Positions 26,670 through 35,526 of a DNA stretch of 64,000 nucleotides are shown piece after piece. The notes under the pieces are model-generated. The model was not told where the DNA came from. It searched no databases and saw only the letters and a list, made by a program, of their open reading frames with translations. The stretch is from an uncultured Halomonas sp. GTDB taxonomy: Bacteria > Pseudomonadota > Gammaproteobacteria > Pseudomonadales > Halomonadaceae. Location: NCBI RefSeq assembly GCF_947493865.1, contig NZ_CANLTC010000015.1:1-64000 (forward strand). The letters are read 5' to 3'. Every line of letters begins with the position of its first letter. The stretch's first letter is position 1. The position numbers and the translations under genes are program-made.

Positions 26670-27956
26670 ATGACCATGACTGGAACAGCGACCGATTCCC
26701 CTCTTCCTTTAACGCCGGATTACGACGCCTGGCCCATCGAGGTACTGCCTGCCCGGGTCAGCCACGATGAACGTGTGCTCGAACTACACTGGCAGGACGG
26801 CCTCGTCAGCCGCTATCACAGCGTCTGGTTGCGGGAGAATGCCGCGGACGAGAGCACCGTCAATCCGGCCACTCGGGAGCGCATTCTTGATCTTTCGACC
26901 CTGGGCGACTGGCCGACGATTGCAGACGCGGCGCTGAACGAGCAGGGGGCGCTAAGCGTCACCTTCGCGCCCGAGAATCGTACCCTTAGTTTTCACCCCG
27001 GCTGGCTGCGGGCGAATGATTACTCCAATCTCGAACAGCCGGACGCGCCCCTGGTGCCGGTGACCACCTGGACCGGCGAAGAAATGGCGGAGCCGATCAG
27101 CCTGGATGCCAGCGGCTGGCTCGCTCATGCAGACACCCATCCGGAAGACGACCCGCAGTTCGAGGCGTTATTGCAAGATGCCTTGAAAGCGGTACTCGGT
27201 CACGGCCTGGTACGGTTGCGCAACCTGCCCACCGAGCCCGGCACCCTGGCGCGCATCGCCGAGCGCATTGGCCCCATGCGCGATACTAACTTCGGCACCC
27301 TGTTCGACGTCAAGGCCAAGCCGGACCCGGACTCCAACGCCTACACCTCCATTGCCTTGCCCTTCCACGTCGATCTACCCACCCGGGAATACCAGCCGGG
27401 GCTTCAGTTCTTGCACTGCCTGGAAAACAGCGTCGAGGGCGGCCAGGCGGTGATGGCGGACGGCTTCGCCATCGCCGAGGCGCTACGCGATGAGCATCCC
27501 GAGGCCTTCGCCACCCTGACCCGGGTTCACTGGTGTTACGCCAATACCGCCAAGGTGACGGACTACGTCTGGTTCGACCCGATGATCAAGCTCGACGACC
27601 GAGGGCGTTTGCTCGAGGTGCGCATCGCCGACTTCCTGCGCGGCCCGCTGATGGCGCCCTTCGAGGATATCGAACCGGCCTATGACGCCCTGATGCAGCT
27701 GCAGCGATTGTTGAAGGAGCCGCGTTTCGCCCAGCGCTTCACCTACCTGCCCGGCGATCTGGTGATCTTCGACAACCGCCGCCTGCTGCATGCCCGGGAC
27801 GCGTTTGAAGGCAGCTCCGGCCATCGCTGGCTGCAGGGCTGCTACATGGAGCGCGACGAGATTCGCTCCCGGCTGCGCATGCTGTGGCGCAGCGAGCGCC
27901 GGCGGCGGGTTGAAGCGCTCGACCAGGCGCGGCCGGAAGTAGCCGTTGAGAAATGA
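26670..27956 (+). CDS. Gamma-butyrobetaine dioxygenase (TauD/BBOX family)
   Basis: A 428-residue Fe(II)/2-oxoglutarate oxygenase. The facial triad is His233-x-Asp235 (FHVDLP) and His374 (RRLLHARDAF). The stretches DSNAYTS before the HxD, LQFLHCLENSVEGG and the C-terminal GCYMERDEIRSRL follow Pseudomonas gamma-butyrobetaine hydroxylase as I recall it. It would hydroxylate gamma-butyrobetaine to L-carnitine. The start at 26670 has GGAGGAG just upstream. The N-terminal BBOX zinc domain is present in outline (WLRENAADESTVNP), but the zinc cysteines are replaced. It sits between two GlxA-type regulators; carnitine dehydrogenase genes are not in the window. Confidence 0.85.
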   Translation: MTMTGTATDSPLPLTPDYDAWPIEVLPARVSHDERVLELHWQDGLVSRYHSVWLRENAADESTVNPATRERILDLSTLGDWPTIADAALNEQGALSVTFAPENRTLSFHPGWLRANDYSNLEQPDAPLVPVTTWTGEEMAEPISLDASGWLAHADTHPEDDPQFEALLQDALKAVLGHGLVRLRNLPTEPGTLARIAERIGPMRDTNFGTLFDVKAKPDPDSNAYTSIALPFHVDLPTREYQPGLQFLHCLENSVEGGQAVMADGFAIAEALRDEHPEAFATLTRVHWCYANTAKVTDYVWFDPMIKLDDRGRLLEVRIADFLRGPLMAPFEDIEPAYDALMQLQRLLKEPRFAQRFTYLPGDLVIFDNRRLLHARDAFEGSSGHRWLQGCYMERDEIRSRLRMLWRSERRRRVEALDQARPEVAVEK

Positions 27957-27971
27957 GGGATTGGCGTCCGT

Positions 27972-28985
27972 TCAACCAACGCCCCGCTCTGCGGTTGCGC
28001 TGGGTCGTTCGCCGAAACGCGCCTGATACGCCCGGGAAAAATGCGCCAAGTGAGTAAAGCCCGTGGCAAGTGCTGCGTCGGTGACCTGGCACCGGCTGTC
28101 CGTGAGGATGCGCCGGGCCTGATCCAGACGCATACCCAGGTAGTAGTGCTTGGGTGTTTCGCCGAAGTGCGCTTGAAACTGGCGGGATAGCTGGCGCTGA
28201 GACTGCCCCACCAGCCGGCAGATTTCCGGTATCGACACTACCTGGCCCAGGTGCGCCTCCATGATGGCCAGGGCATTGGCCACCGTGCGCGGCAAATGCT
28301 GCAACTCCTTCCTGGTCTGATGTTCGCGTAGTTCACCGTCGGAAAAGCGCTGGTGCACCAGTTGGCGGCTGACCGCATCCGCCAGCGCCGGTCCGTACCC
28401 CTGCTCGATCCACTGCAGCATCATGTCGATGCCCGCCGCGCCGCCGGAGCCGGTCAGGCTCTGCTGCGTGAATTCGAAGCGTGACCGACTGACCGCAAGA
28501 TGGGGGAACTCCTCCTGGAACGCGGGAATACTCTCCCAGTGCAGGGCCACCGGCTGATGCTCGAGTACCCCGGCCCGGGCCAGGATGAAGGGTGCCGTAT
28601 CCAGCCCTCCGACCTGGCCGCCGAAGGCCGCAACCTGGCGCAGCATGGCGCGATCGCCGGCGGTCACCGTGGCCTCGGCTTCATAGGACGAGACCGCCAT
28701 CAATAGCTCGCACTCCTTGAGCCCCTCGAGCCGACCGTCCACATCGGTACGTACGCCATTACTGGCTATCACCGGCTCACCGGTACTCGACAGCAACCGC
28801 CAGGCAAACAGCGGGCGACCGAAACGATTGGCGACGCGCAAGGGCTCCAGCAGGCACACGAGCGACAACATCGAGAACTTGGGCAGCAGCCAGACATCGA
28901 TGGTGTGCTCCGCCTCCTCCGGCCGGAGCACCGGTGGACTATCCGGACGCGGGTAGGGCCAGTTTGTCGAAAAAACCTCACTCAT
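27972..28985 (-). CDS. GlxA-family AraC transcriptional regulator between the two BBOX-type dioxygenases
   Basis: A 337-residue GATase1-like plus AraC regulator, similar in layout to the one at 25577 (WLLPKFSMLSLVCLLEPLRVANR; GGLDTAPFILARAGVL; HTH repeats ICRLVGQSQRQLSRQFQ and VTDAALATGFTHLAHFSRAYQ). The start at 28985 is the best in-frame ATG, although its ribosome binding site is weak. It converges on the butyrobetaine dioxygenase (15 bp between stops) and diverges from the dioxygenase/HD operon at 29101, so it is the best candidate regulator of that operon. Confidence 0.87.
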   Translation of the reverse strand: MSEVFSTNWPYPRPDSPPVLRPEEAEHTIDVWLLPKFSMLSLVCLLEPLRVANRFGRPLFAWRLLSSTGEPVIASNGVRTDVDGRLEGLKECELLMAVSSYEAEATVTAGDRAMLRQVAAFGGQVGGLDTAPFILARAGVLEHQPVALHWESIPAFQEEFPHLAVSRSRFEFTQQSLTGSGGAAGIDMMLQWIEQGYGPALADAVSRQLVHQRFSDGELREHQTRKELQHLPRTVANALAIMEAHLGQVVSIPEICRLVGQSQRQLSRQFQAHFGETPKHYYLGMRLDQARRILTDSRCQVTDAALATGFTHLAHFSRAYQARFGERPSATAERGVG

Positions 28986-29100
28986 GGCAAATAACCGCAA
29001 GCATATGGCCAAAAAAATCAAACCCTGGCGTGATTATGGCACTAAGTTAAAGGCAATGTCGCCATCCATCACCCCGAATACCGTGGAGAATCGCGAACCC

Positions 29101-30222
29101 ATGACCACCGCCAACATCACATTGGATGCCAAAGGCCGTCGTCTAGTCCTGCGCGATCAAGACCGGGAGCGCTGCTTCGCGGCCTTGTGGTTGCGGGAAC
29201 GTGCTCCGGATACCGAGACGCTGGATGCCCAGACCGGCCAACGCCTGATCGAGGCCGCCCAGCTGCCTCTCGACCTGACCATCGAAGAAGCCAAGATCGA
29301 CGGCGAAATGCTGCGTCTCCGGTTCAGCGATGCGCACCGCACGCTCTTCCCGTTGGCGACCCTTCGCAAGGCGGATGAGGTGAGCAAAAGCGATACGCCG
29401 GATGATCTGATTCTGTGGGATGCCGGTCTAGAGACGCTGCCCGAAGCGGACTTTGCGGCAGCGCTTGAAAGCGACGAGCGACTGCTGGCGATGCTGGAGC
29501 ATCTTCGCCGCTACGGCTTCGTGCGGGTGCGAGCCGTACCTAATGATGAAGACGGCATGCAGGCGCTGATCGATCGCATCGGCCCGCTGCGGCGCACCAA
29601 CTGGGGTGGTATCGCCGACGTCAAATCCGTGCCTCAGGCCTATGACCTGACCATGACCCAGCGCGGCCTGGAGCCGCATACCGACAACCCCTATCGCGAC
29701 CCGATCCCCGGCTATATCTGGCTGCATTGCCTGACCAACGCCGCCGAGGGCGGTGACAGCACCCTGGTGGACGGTTTCATGGCGGCGCGGCGGCTGCGGG
29801 AAGAATCGCCTGAGCACTTCGAGTGCCTGACCCAGCTCGCCACGGAGTTCCTGTACACCGACGACACCACGCATCTGGAAAGCGAGGGGCCGTTGATCGA
29901 ACTCGATAGTCTTGGTCAGCTACGTCGGGTACGCTTTTCCAACCGCACCGAGCGGGTGCCCGCTCACGACCCGGATGTGCTGGAGCGTTACTACGCCGCC
30001 CGACAGCGGTTTTACGAATTGATCACCTCCGACGAGCTGACGGTACACCTCAAGCTCGACCCCGGCGAGATGCTGATCATGGACAACTATCGCTTGTTCC
30101 ACGGTCGCACCGCCTTTCAGCTGGAAGGCGGCATTCGCCATATGCGCCAGGGCTACGTCGACCGGGACAGCACCGCCAGCCGTCGCCGCGTTTTACAGAC
30201 GCAACTAGGGGAGAACGCATGA
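29101..30222 (+). CDS. BBOX-like Fe(II)/2-oxoglutarate dioxygenase, TmpA-like
   Basis: A 373-residue TauD/BBOX-fold oxygenase with His193-x-Asp195 (PHTDNPY) and His334 (DNYRLFHGR). Unlike the gene at 26670 it lacks the NAYT segment before the HxD, and it has an Asn281-Arg282 pair (FSNRTER) where human BBOX1 has FNNATR. An added Arg there would suit an anion larger than a carboxylate. It overlaps the next gene, an HD-domain protein, by ATGA. That pairing is the signature of TmpA/TmpB, which convert 2-trimethylammonioethylphosphonate to glycine betaine and phosphate. An in-frame ATG at 29056 is an alternative start. The substrate is inferred, not shown. Confidence 0.75.
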   Translation: MTTANITLDAKGRRLVLRDQDRERCFAALWLRERAPDTETLDAQTGQRLIEAAQLPLDLTIEEAKIDGEMLRLRFSDAHRTLFPLATLRKADEVSKSDTPDDLILWDAGLETLPEADFAAALESDERLLAMLEHLRRYGFVRVRAVPNDEDGMQALIDRIGPLRRTNWGGIADVKSVPQAYDLTMTQRGLEPHTDNPYRDPIPGYIWLHCLTNAAEGGDSTLVDGFMAARRLREESPEHFECLTQLATEFLYTDDTTHLESEGPLIELDSLGQLRRVRFSNRTERVPAHDPDVLERYYAARQRFYELITSDELTVHLKLDPGEMLIMDNYRLFHGRTAFQLEGGIRHMRQGYVDRDSTASRRRVLQTQLGENA

Positions 30223-30806
30223 TGGAACAGGCAACCTTCAAGCGTTTCGATGAAAGCCGTGCCGAGGACTGGCAGATCATCGATGCGCACTTCCAGATCT
30301 ATCAGAACGACGCCAGTCGCCGGGTGCTTGAACATCTCTTGCATCTCAAGGGCGACAACCACGGCTACCCGGTGGACCGTTTCGAACACAGCCTGCAGAC
30401 CGCCACCCGGGCGCTGCGCGCCGGCGCCGACGAGGAAACCGTGGTATGCGCCCTGCTACATGACATCGGCGACGACCTGGCACCGGCCAATCATGCGGAA
30501 ATCGCCGCGGCGATTCTCGAGCCCTTCATCGATCCGCTCAATACCTGGATGATTCGCCACCACGAACTCTTCCAAGGCTATCATTATCGCCATTTCTACG
30601 GCCTCGACCCGCATGCCCGGGAGCAGTTCCGCGATCATCCGGCCTATGCCCGCACCGTGCGTTTCTGCGATGAATGGGATCAGTGCGCTTTCGACCCGGA
30701 CTACGATACCCTGCCGCTTACGCACTTCATTCCCATGGTGGAACGCATCATGAGCCGCGCCCCGTTCGGTGGCGAGCAAACAGCTGAGGTAATCGCTGAG
30801 GATTGA
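30219..30806 (+). CDS. HD-domain protein, probable diiron oxygenase partner (TmpB/PhnZ-like)
   Basis: A 195-residue HD-domain protein. Candidate metal ligands are His57 (FEHSLQ), His81-Asp82 (LLHDIGDD), His92 (NHAEIAAA), His114 or His115 (RHHELFQG) and Asp151 or Asp154 (FCDEWDQ), the six-ligand pattern of diiron HD oxygenases such as PhnZ. The lid residues I recall as Tyr24 and Glu27 of PhnZ align with Asn47 and Tyr50, so the substrate or O2-gating step may differ. It is translationally coupled (ATGA) to the TmpA-like dioxygenase, so its substrate is probably the hydroxylated product of that enzyme. A hydrolytic HD function is the alternative. Confidence 0.7.
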   Translation: MMEQATFKRFDESRAEDWQIIDAHFQIYQNDASRRVLEHLLHLKGDNHGYPVDRFEHSLQTATRALRAGADEETVVCALLHDIGDDLAPANHAEIAAAILEPFIDPLNTWMIRHHELFQGYHYRHFYGLDPHAREQFRDHPAYARTVRFCDEWDQCAFDPDYDTLPLTHFIPMVERIMSRAPFGGEQTAEVIAED

Positions 30807-30881
30807 TTTTTCTTTTTTTACCCGCCGGGAGGCGGCAGAGCGCAATTAACGAGGCGCTTGACACAATAACGAGGAAATCCC

Positions 30882-31805
30882 ATGACACTACGCAACACAC
30901 TGTTTATTGCCAGCTTGACGCTGCTTCCCCTCACCACCCAGGCCGCCGATGAAGCGGATACGGTCAATTTCGTGGTGCCTCCCTGGCCCGGGGTAACGGT
31001 CAAGACCGAGATCGTCGCAAGGCTCATTGACGATCTGGGCTACCAAGCCAACCGCATCGACATGAGTAGCACCGTGGGCTACAGCACCCTGCAATCCGGC
31101 GATACCGACGTTTTTCTGGGTGGCTGGCTACCCGCTCAGCAGAAGATTTATGACGCCGCCATGCAGTCCAACGCCATCGTCGATCTTGGCAACAACGTCG
31201 AAGGGGCGCGCATGGGGTTTGCGGTGCCCGGGTACGTGCACGATGCGGGCATCACCAGCGCCGCCCAGTTGAACGAGCCGGAAAATCGCAAGCGCTTCGA
31301 TGGTGAGTTCTACTCCATCGAAAGCGGTTCCACCGTCAGCGAATCCATCAACGACGCCGTGGATGCGGACATCTACGGCCTGGGCGACTGGAACATCCGC
31401 GAATCCTCCACCGCCGGCATGCTGGCGGAAGTCGATGCCGCTGCTCGCGATCAGCGCTGGATCGTCTTCTACGGCTGGACACCCCACTGGATGGCGCCCA
31501 AGTACGACATGGCCATCCTCGACGACCCTGAAGGCGTCTACGGCAAGGAGAACGGCAAGAGCGATATCCGCACCATCGTTCGGCGTGATTTCAGCGAGGC
31601 CAATCTCAATCTGACCAAGCTGCTGGATCAAGTAGTCTTCAGCGCCGAGGAGCAAAGCCAGTTCATCGATGCGTTCAGTCAACAGGAAAAGAACCTGGAG
31701 GACGTCGCCGAAGCCTGGATCGAAGATCATCCGGATCAGATCAGGGCGTTTCTAGAGGGTGTGACGACTCGGGATGGGCAGCCAGCCCAGGACGCCATCC
31801 AGTAA
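30882..31805 (+). CDS. OpuAC-family quaternary-amine ABC substrate-binding protein
   Basis: A 307-residue periplasmic protein with a signal peptide ending near TTQAA (residue 22). It aligns with ChoX/CaiX-type binding proteins. Four aromatics that would form the trimethylammonium cage are in place: Trp35 (PPWPGV), Trp82 (GGWLPAQ), Tyr118 (PGYVHD) and Trp199 (YGWTPHW). A GAGGAAA ribosome binding site precedes the start. It lies 75 bp after the HD gene in the same direction. No OpuA-type ATPase or permease is adjacent; the ABC genes downstream are of the polar amino-acid type. It probably lends its ligand to a transporter encoded elsewhere. Confidence 0.85.
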   Translation: MTLRNTLFIASLTLLPLTTQAADEADTVNFVVPPWPGVTVKTEIVARLIDDLGYQANRIDMSSTVGYSTLQSGDTDVFLGGWLPAQQKIYDAAMQSNAIVDLGNNVEGARMGFAVPGYVHDAGITSAAQLNEPENRKRFDGEFYSIESGSTVSESINDAVDADIYGLGDWNIRESSTAGMLAEVDAAARDQRWIVFYGWTPHWMAPKYDMAILDDPEGVYGKENGKSDIRTIVRRDFSEANLNLTKLLDQVVFSAEEQSQFIDAFSQQEKNLEDVAEAWIEDHPDQIRAFLEGVTTRDGQPAQDAIQ

Positions 31806-31817
31806 AAAGGAGCCATC

Positions 31818-32999
31818 ATGCATTACTCTGACCTGACGAATCGCATTGCCGGTGAAGGCGCAGCCGCCTGGGATATTCACTATCACGCCATGGAGCGCAA
31901 GGCCCAAGGTGAGGACATCATCGTGCTTTCCATCGGCGATCCGGACTTCATCACGCCCCGGCCCATCATCGACAGCGCCGTGACGAGCCTGCAGGCCGGC
32001 GCGACCCACTATGCCGACGTTCAGGGCAAGCTGCGTCTGCGGGAGCTGATCGCCGCCCAGCATCGCCAGCGCGGCGGCACGGCCACGCCGGATAATGTCG
32101 CGGTGCTGGCCGGTGCCCAGTGCGGGCTTTACGCCGTCGCCCAGTGCCTGCTCGACCCTGGCGACGAGGTGATCGTCTTCGAACCGATGTACGTCACCTA
32201 CGAAGCCGCCTTCCAGGCCGCCGGTGCCACGCTGGTACGGGTACCTCTGCGCGCGGAAGAGGATTTCCTGCCCCGCTCGGCGGATATCGAGGCGGCCATC
32301 ACGCCGCGAACCAGGGCCATGCTGGTCAATAGCCCGCACAATCCCACCGGCCAAGTACTGAGCCGGGAACACTGGCAAGCCATCGCCGATGCGTGTCAGC
32401 GCCATGATCTGTGGCTGATCTCCGATGAAGTCTATGGCGAGCTGACCTTCGAGGGCGAACACCTCTCACCTGCCACCCTTCCCGGCATGGCGGAGCGCAC
32501 CGCGGTAGTGGACAGCCTGTCGAAATCCCATGCCATGACCGGCTGGCGCCTGGGCTGGGTGGTCGGCCCCGAGGCGCTGATCGAGCACCTGACCAACCTG
32601 GCGTTGTGCATGCTCTATGGTTGCCCGGATTTCATTCAGGACGCCGCTTGTCACGCCCTGGAGAATCCGCCCCAGGAGCTGGCGCAGATGCGCGAGACCT
32701 ATCGGCAGCGCCGGGATGTGGTTCTGGCGACCCTTGCCGACAGCGAGGTACTCGAGGTGCTCACGCCCAAGGCTGGCATGTTCATGATGGTGGATATTCG
32801 CCGTACCGGTTTATCCACCCAGGCCTTCGCCGATCGCCTGCTGGCGGAACAGAACGTCTCGGTGCTATCCGGCGAAGCCTTCGGCCCCTCGGCGGCGGGC
32901 TTCGTGCGCTTGAGCCTGACGGTCGATGCGAAACTATTGGGCGAGGCCTGCAAACGGATCGAACGCTGTGCCGAGCAATGCCTGACAACAACAACGTGA
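31818..32999 (+). CDS. PLP-dependent aminotransferase (class I/II)
   Basis: A 393-residue fold-type I aminotransferase of the AspC/DapC-like group. The PLP lysine lies in SLSKSHAMTGWRLGW. NSPHNPTGQVLS and the ISDEVYGELTF segment (PLP ring Asp and Tyr) are typical, and the N-terminal IVLSIGDPDF fits the group. It starts 12 bp after the binding-protein gene with an AAAGGAG site, so it is in the same operon. It is followed 6 bp later by an amino-acid ABC ATPase. It may transaminate the amino acid imported by that system; the substrate cannot be told. Confidence 0.85.
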   Translation: MHYSDLTNRIAGEGAAAWDIHYHAMERKAQGEDIIVLSIGDPDFITPRPIIDSAVTSLQAGATHYADVQGKLRLRELIAAQHRQRGGTATPDNVAVLAGAQCGLYAVAQCLLDPGDEVIVFEPMYVTYEAAFQAAGATLVRVPLRAEEDFLPRSADIEAAITPRTRAMLVNSPHNPTGQVLSREHWQAIADACQRHDLWLISDEVYGELTFEGEHLSPATLPGMAERTAVVDSLSKSHAMTGWRLGWVVGPEALIEHLTNLALCMLYGCPDFIQDAACHALENPPQELAQMRETYRQRRDVVLATLADSEVLEVLTPKAGMFMMVDIRRTGLSTQAFADRLLAEQNVSVLSGEAFGPSAAGFVRLSLTVDAKLLGEACKRIERCAEQCLTTTT

Positions 33000-33005
33000 G
33001 CGCCT

Positions 33006-33788
33006 ATGAATACAACAACAACGTCTGCCCCGATGATCGATGCTCGGCATCTGGTCAAATGCTTCGGAGAACTCGAGGTTCTCAAGGATGTGTCCTTAAG
33101 CGTCGCTGAAGGCCAGGTAGTCTCCATCATCGGCTCGAGTGGTTCCGGCAAGAGCACGCTACTGCGCTGCATGAATCTTCTCGAGCGCCCTGACAAAGGT
33201 GAACTGACCATCGCCGACGAGGACATTCACTTCACTCATGACGCCGAGGGCTACATCACCGGCCTGGATCGCCGCCAGATTCATCGGCTGCGCGCCAAGG
33301 TCACCATGGTATTTCAGCAGTTCAATCTGTGGCCGCACCTGAGCGTATTGGGTAATGTCATCGAAGCCCCGCTGCGGGTGCGCGGCTTGAGCCGACGCAA
33401 GGCCGTCAAGCTCGGTGAGCATTATCTGGCCAAGGTGGGACTGTCCGACAAGCGCGATCAGTACCCGGCCTATCTCTCCGGGGGCCAGCAGCAGCGCGTC
33501 GCTATTGCCCGGGCACTGGCCATGGAGCCTCGGGTGCTATTGTTCGACGAGCCAACCTCGGCCCTGGACCCCGAACTGGTGAGCGAAGTATTGGGCGTGA
33601 TCCGCGATCTCGCTGCCGAGGGTCGTACCATGCTGATGGTGACCCATGAAATGAGCTTTGCCCGGGAGGTATCGCATCAGGTGGTGTTCCTGCATGAAGG
33701 GGAGATCGCCGAGGCCGGCACGCCAAAGCAGGTCTTCGAACAAGCGAGCAACGAACGCTGTCGGCAGTTTCTGTCCAGCGTGGCATAG
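33006..33788 (+). CDS. Polar amino-acid ABC transporter ATP-binding protein
   Basis: A 260-residue HisP/ArtP-type ATPase. Walker A is GSSGSGKST (about 42-50), the signature is LSGGQQQRVAIARAL, and Walker B runs LLFDEPTSALDPE. A small insertion (IHFTHDAEGYITG) before the Q-loop is common in the histidine/arginine/ornithine subgroup. It energises the permease pair at 34683 and 35527, with the binding protein at 33816. It begins 6 bp after the aminotransferase stop. Confidence 0.93.
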   Translation: MNTTTTSAPMIDARHLVKCFGELEVLKDVSLSVAEGQVVSIIGSSGSGKSTLLRCMNLLERPDKGELTIADEDIHFTHDAEGYITGLDRRQIHRLRAKVTMVFQQFNLWPHLSVLGNVIEAPLRVRGLSRRKAVKLGEHYLAKVGLSDKRDQYPAYLSGGQQQRVAIARALAMEPRVLLFDEPTSALDPELVSEVLGVIRDLAAEGRTMLMVTHEMSFAREVSHQVVFLHEGEIAEAGTPKQVFEQASNERCRQFLSSVA

Positions 33789-33815
33789 AAAGAAAACAAC
33801 AAACGAGGATAGCTG

Positions 33816-34601
33816 ATGAAAACGACTCTGATGAAGCACACCTTGATCATGGCGGCTGGACTCGCCGCTCTGACCCTAAGCGCCGCCAGCATGGCCCAGG
33901 AGCCACTGAAGGTCGGCATTGCGGCGGAACCCTACCCCCCTTTCAGCTACAAGAGCTCCAATGGCGACTGGACCGGCTTCGAGGTCGAACTCAGCAAGGC
34001 GTTGTGCGAGGAAATGCAGACGCAGTGCGAGATCACCCCGACCGGCTGGAGCGGCATCTTCCCCGCACTGAACTCCGGCAAGATCGACATGATCATGAAC
34101 TCCCTGTCGATCACCGATAAACGCAGGCGGGTCATCGACTTCACCGATCCCTACTACTACACCCCGGCGGCCTATGTGGCGGCCAAGGATGCCGACTTCG
34201 AGATTCCCGAAGGGCTGGACGGCAAGGTGCTCGGCGTGCAGGGCGCCACCACCAATGCCACCTATGCGCGGCGGGAACTGCGCGATAGCGGCGTCGAGCT
34301 CAAGATCTACGACCAGCAGGAGCAGGTCAATCGCGATCTGCTGGCCGGGCGTATCGACGTCATGCTCGCCGACGAGATCGTCATGACCGCCTTTGTCGAG
34401 CGGGACGAAGCCCAGGGGTACGCCATCATCGCCACGGCGCCCAAGCATGAAGCCTTTGGTGAAGGTATCGGCATCGGGCTGCGCAAGAGCGATGATGAGC
34501 TCGAAAGCAAGCTCAACGACGCTATCGCCGCAGTGGTGGAAAACGGCAGGTGCAGCGAGCTCTCCCAGCAGTATTTCGGAACGGATATCTGCGGCGGCTG
34601 A
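33816..34601 (+). CDS. Amino-acid ABC transporter substrate-binding protein
   Basis: A 261-residue periplasmic binding protein of the family 3 (ArtJ/HisJ) type. The signal peptide ends near ASMAQ (residue 28). Conserved segments are VGIAAEPYPPFSY, WTGFEVELSKAL and MIMNSLSITDKRR, the last carrying the Arg and Thr that bind the alpha-carboxylate. DIMLADEI-type residues (here DVMLADEIV) line the pocket. Two Cys pairs (C64/C71 region and the C-terminal GRCSEL with TDIC) suggest disulfides. It has a GAGGAT site and lies 27 bp after the ATPase gene. Confidence 0.9.
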   Translation: MKTTLMKHTLIMAAGLAALTLSAASMAQEPLKVGIAAEPYPPFSYKSSNGDWTGFEVELSKALCEEMQTQCEITPTGWSGIFPALNSGKIDMIMNSLSITDKRRRVIDFTDPYYYTPAAYVAAKDADFEIPEGLDGKVLGVQGATTNATYARRELRDSGVELKIYDQQEQVNRDLLAGRIDVMLADEIVMTAFVERDEAQGYAIIATAPKHEAFGEGIGIGLRKSDDELESKLNDAIAAVVENGRCSELSQQYFGTDICGG

Positions 34602-34624
34602 TCGCCTTTTCTAGCTCATCGCTT

Positions 34625-34653
34625 CTTCCGCCAGGGTCATTCCCTGGCGGAAG
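34625..34653 (+). repeat. Perfect 12-bp stem-loop between binding-protein and permease genes
   Basis: CTTCCGCCAGGG and CCCTGGCGGAAG form a perfect hairpin with a 5-nt loop and no following T-run. It probably protects the 3' end of the binding-protein mRNA or attenuates read-through, a common way to make more binding protein than permease. Confidence 0.6.
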
Positions 34654-34682
34654 ATCCTGTTCATTCGATAAAGAATCTCACC

Positions 34683-35390
34683 ATGGAAAACTATCAGAAC
34701 GAAGGACTCCAGGAGTGGGCCGGGCCGATCCTGGAAGGGGCGCTCGTGACGATAGAGATCGCCCTGCTGGCCTATGCTATCGGCCTTCTACTTGGATTGA
34801 TCGGCGCCAGCGCGCGGTTGAGCGGCTGGGGGCCATTACAGGCCCTGGCCACCGCCTATTCCACCCTGGTACGCGCCGTCCCCGAGCTGCTGCTGATCAT
34901 CCTGCTCTACTACGCCGGCACCCAGGCACTCAATGCCGGGCTCGGCGCAATGGGCTTCGAGAGTGCCATGCAGATCAGCGGCTTCGTCACCGCCGTCGGG
35001 GTCCTGGCCTTCGTTCAGGGCGCCTACATGACCGAGGTGTTTCGCGGCGCCATCCTGGCCATTCCTCGCGGCCAGCTCGAAGCGGCGGACGCCTACGGCT
35101 TCTCGCGCTGGACCCGATTTCATCGTTTCGTGATCCCCGGCATGCTGCCCAACGCGCTGCCCGGCATGTCCAATCTATGGCTGATCCTGGTCAAGGATAC
35201 GGCACTGATCAGCGTGATCGGCTTCGAGGAGCTGTTCTTCACCGCCCAGCAAGCGGCGGCGAGCACCCGCTCCTATTTCCTGTTCTACAGCGTCGCGGGA
35301 GCGCTCTATCTGGTCATGACGCTGGGCTCCAACGCGCTTTTCGGCTGGGCGGAACGCATCGTTCGGCGTGGCCAGCTCTCCGACAACTGA
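34683..35390 (+). CDS. Amino-acid ABC transporter permease (HisQ-type)
   Basis: A 235-residue inner-membrane permease with about five membrane segments. The EAA-type loop that docks to the ATPase reads LEAADAYGFSRWTRFHRFVIPGMLP. VRAVPELLLIILLYY is typical of the HisQ group. It is the first of two permease genes of this importer and follows the stem-loop at 34625. Confidence 0.9.
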   Translation: MENYQNEGLQEWAGPILEGALVTIEIALLAYAIGLLLGLIGASARLSGWGPLQALATAYSTLVRAVPELLLIILLYYAGTQALNAGLGAMGFESAMQISGFVTAVGVLAFVQGAYMTEVFRGAILAIPRGQLEAADAYGFSRWTRFHRFVIPGMLPNALPGMSNLWLILVKDTALISVIGFEELFFTAQQAAASTRSYFLFYSVAGALYLVMTLGSNALFGWAERIVRRGQLSDN

Positions 35391-35526
35391 AAAGGGAATA
35401 ACCCTTCCCTGCGCTTCGCGCCTTGACTGACACTTTTTGATGCAGCAACGCGGTTCGCGATGAAACGTCAACAGGCCCCAGACACTGCTGAAAGAAGCCT
35501 AAGCCAACTTCCAAGAGAACAACGCC

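Noticed and set aside
30807..30881. T-rich stretch and small CCGCC/GGCGG hairpin before the OpuAC binding protein as a terminator
   Set aside because: On the plus strand the T-run precedes the hairpin, so it is not an intrinsic terminator for the upstream genes.
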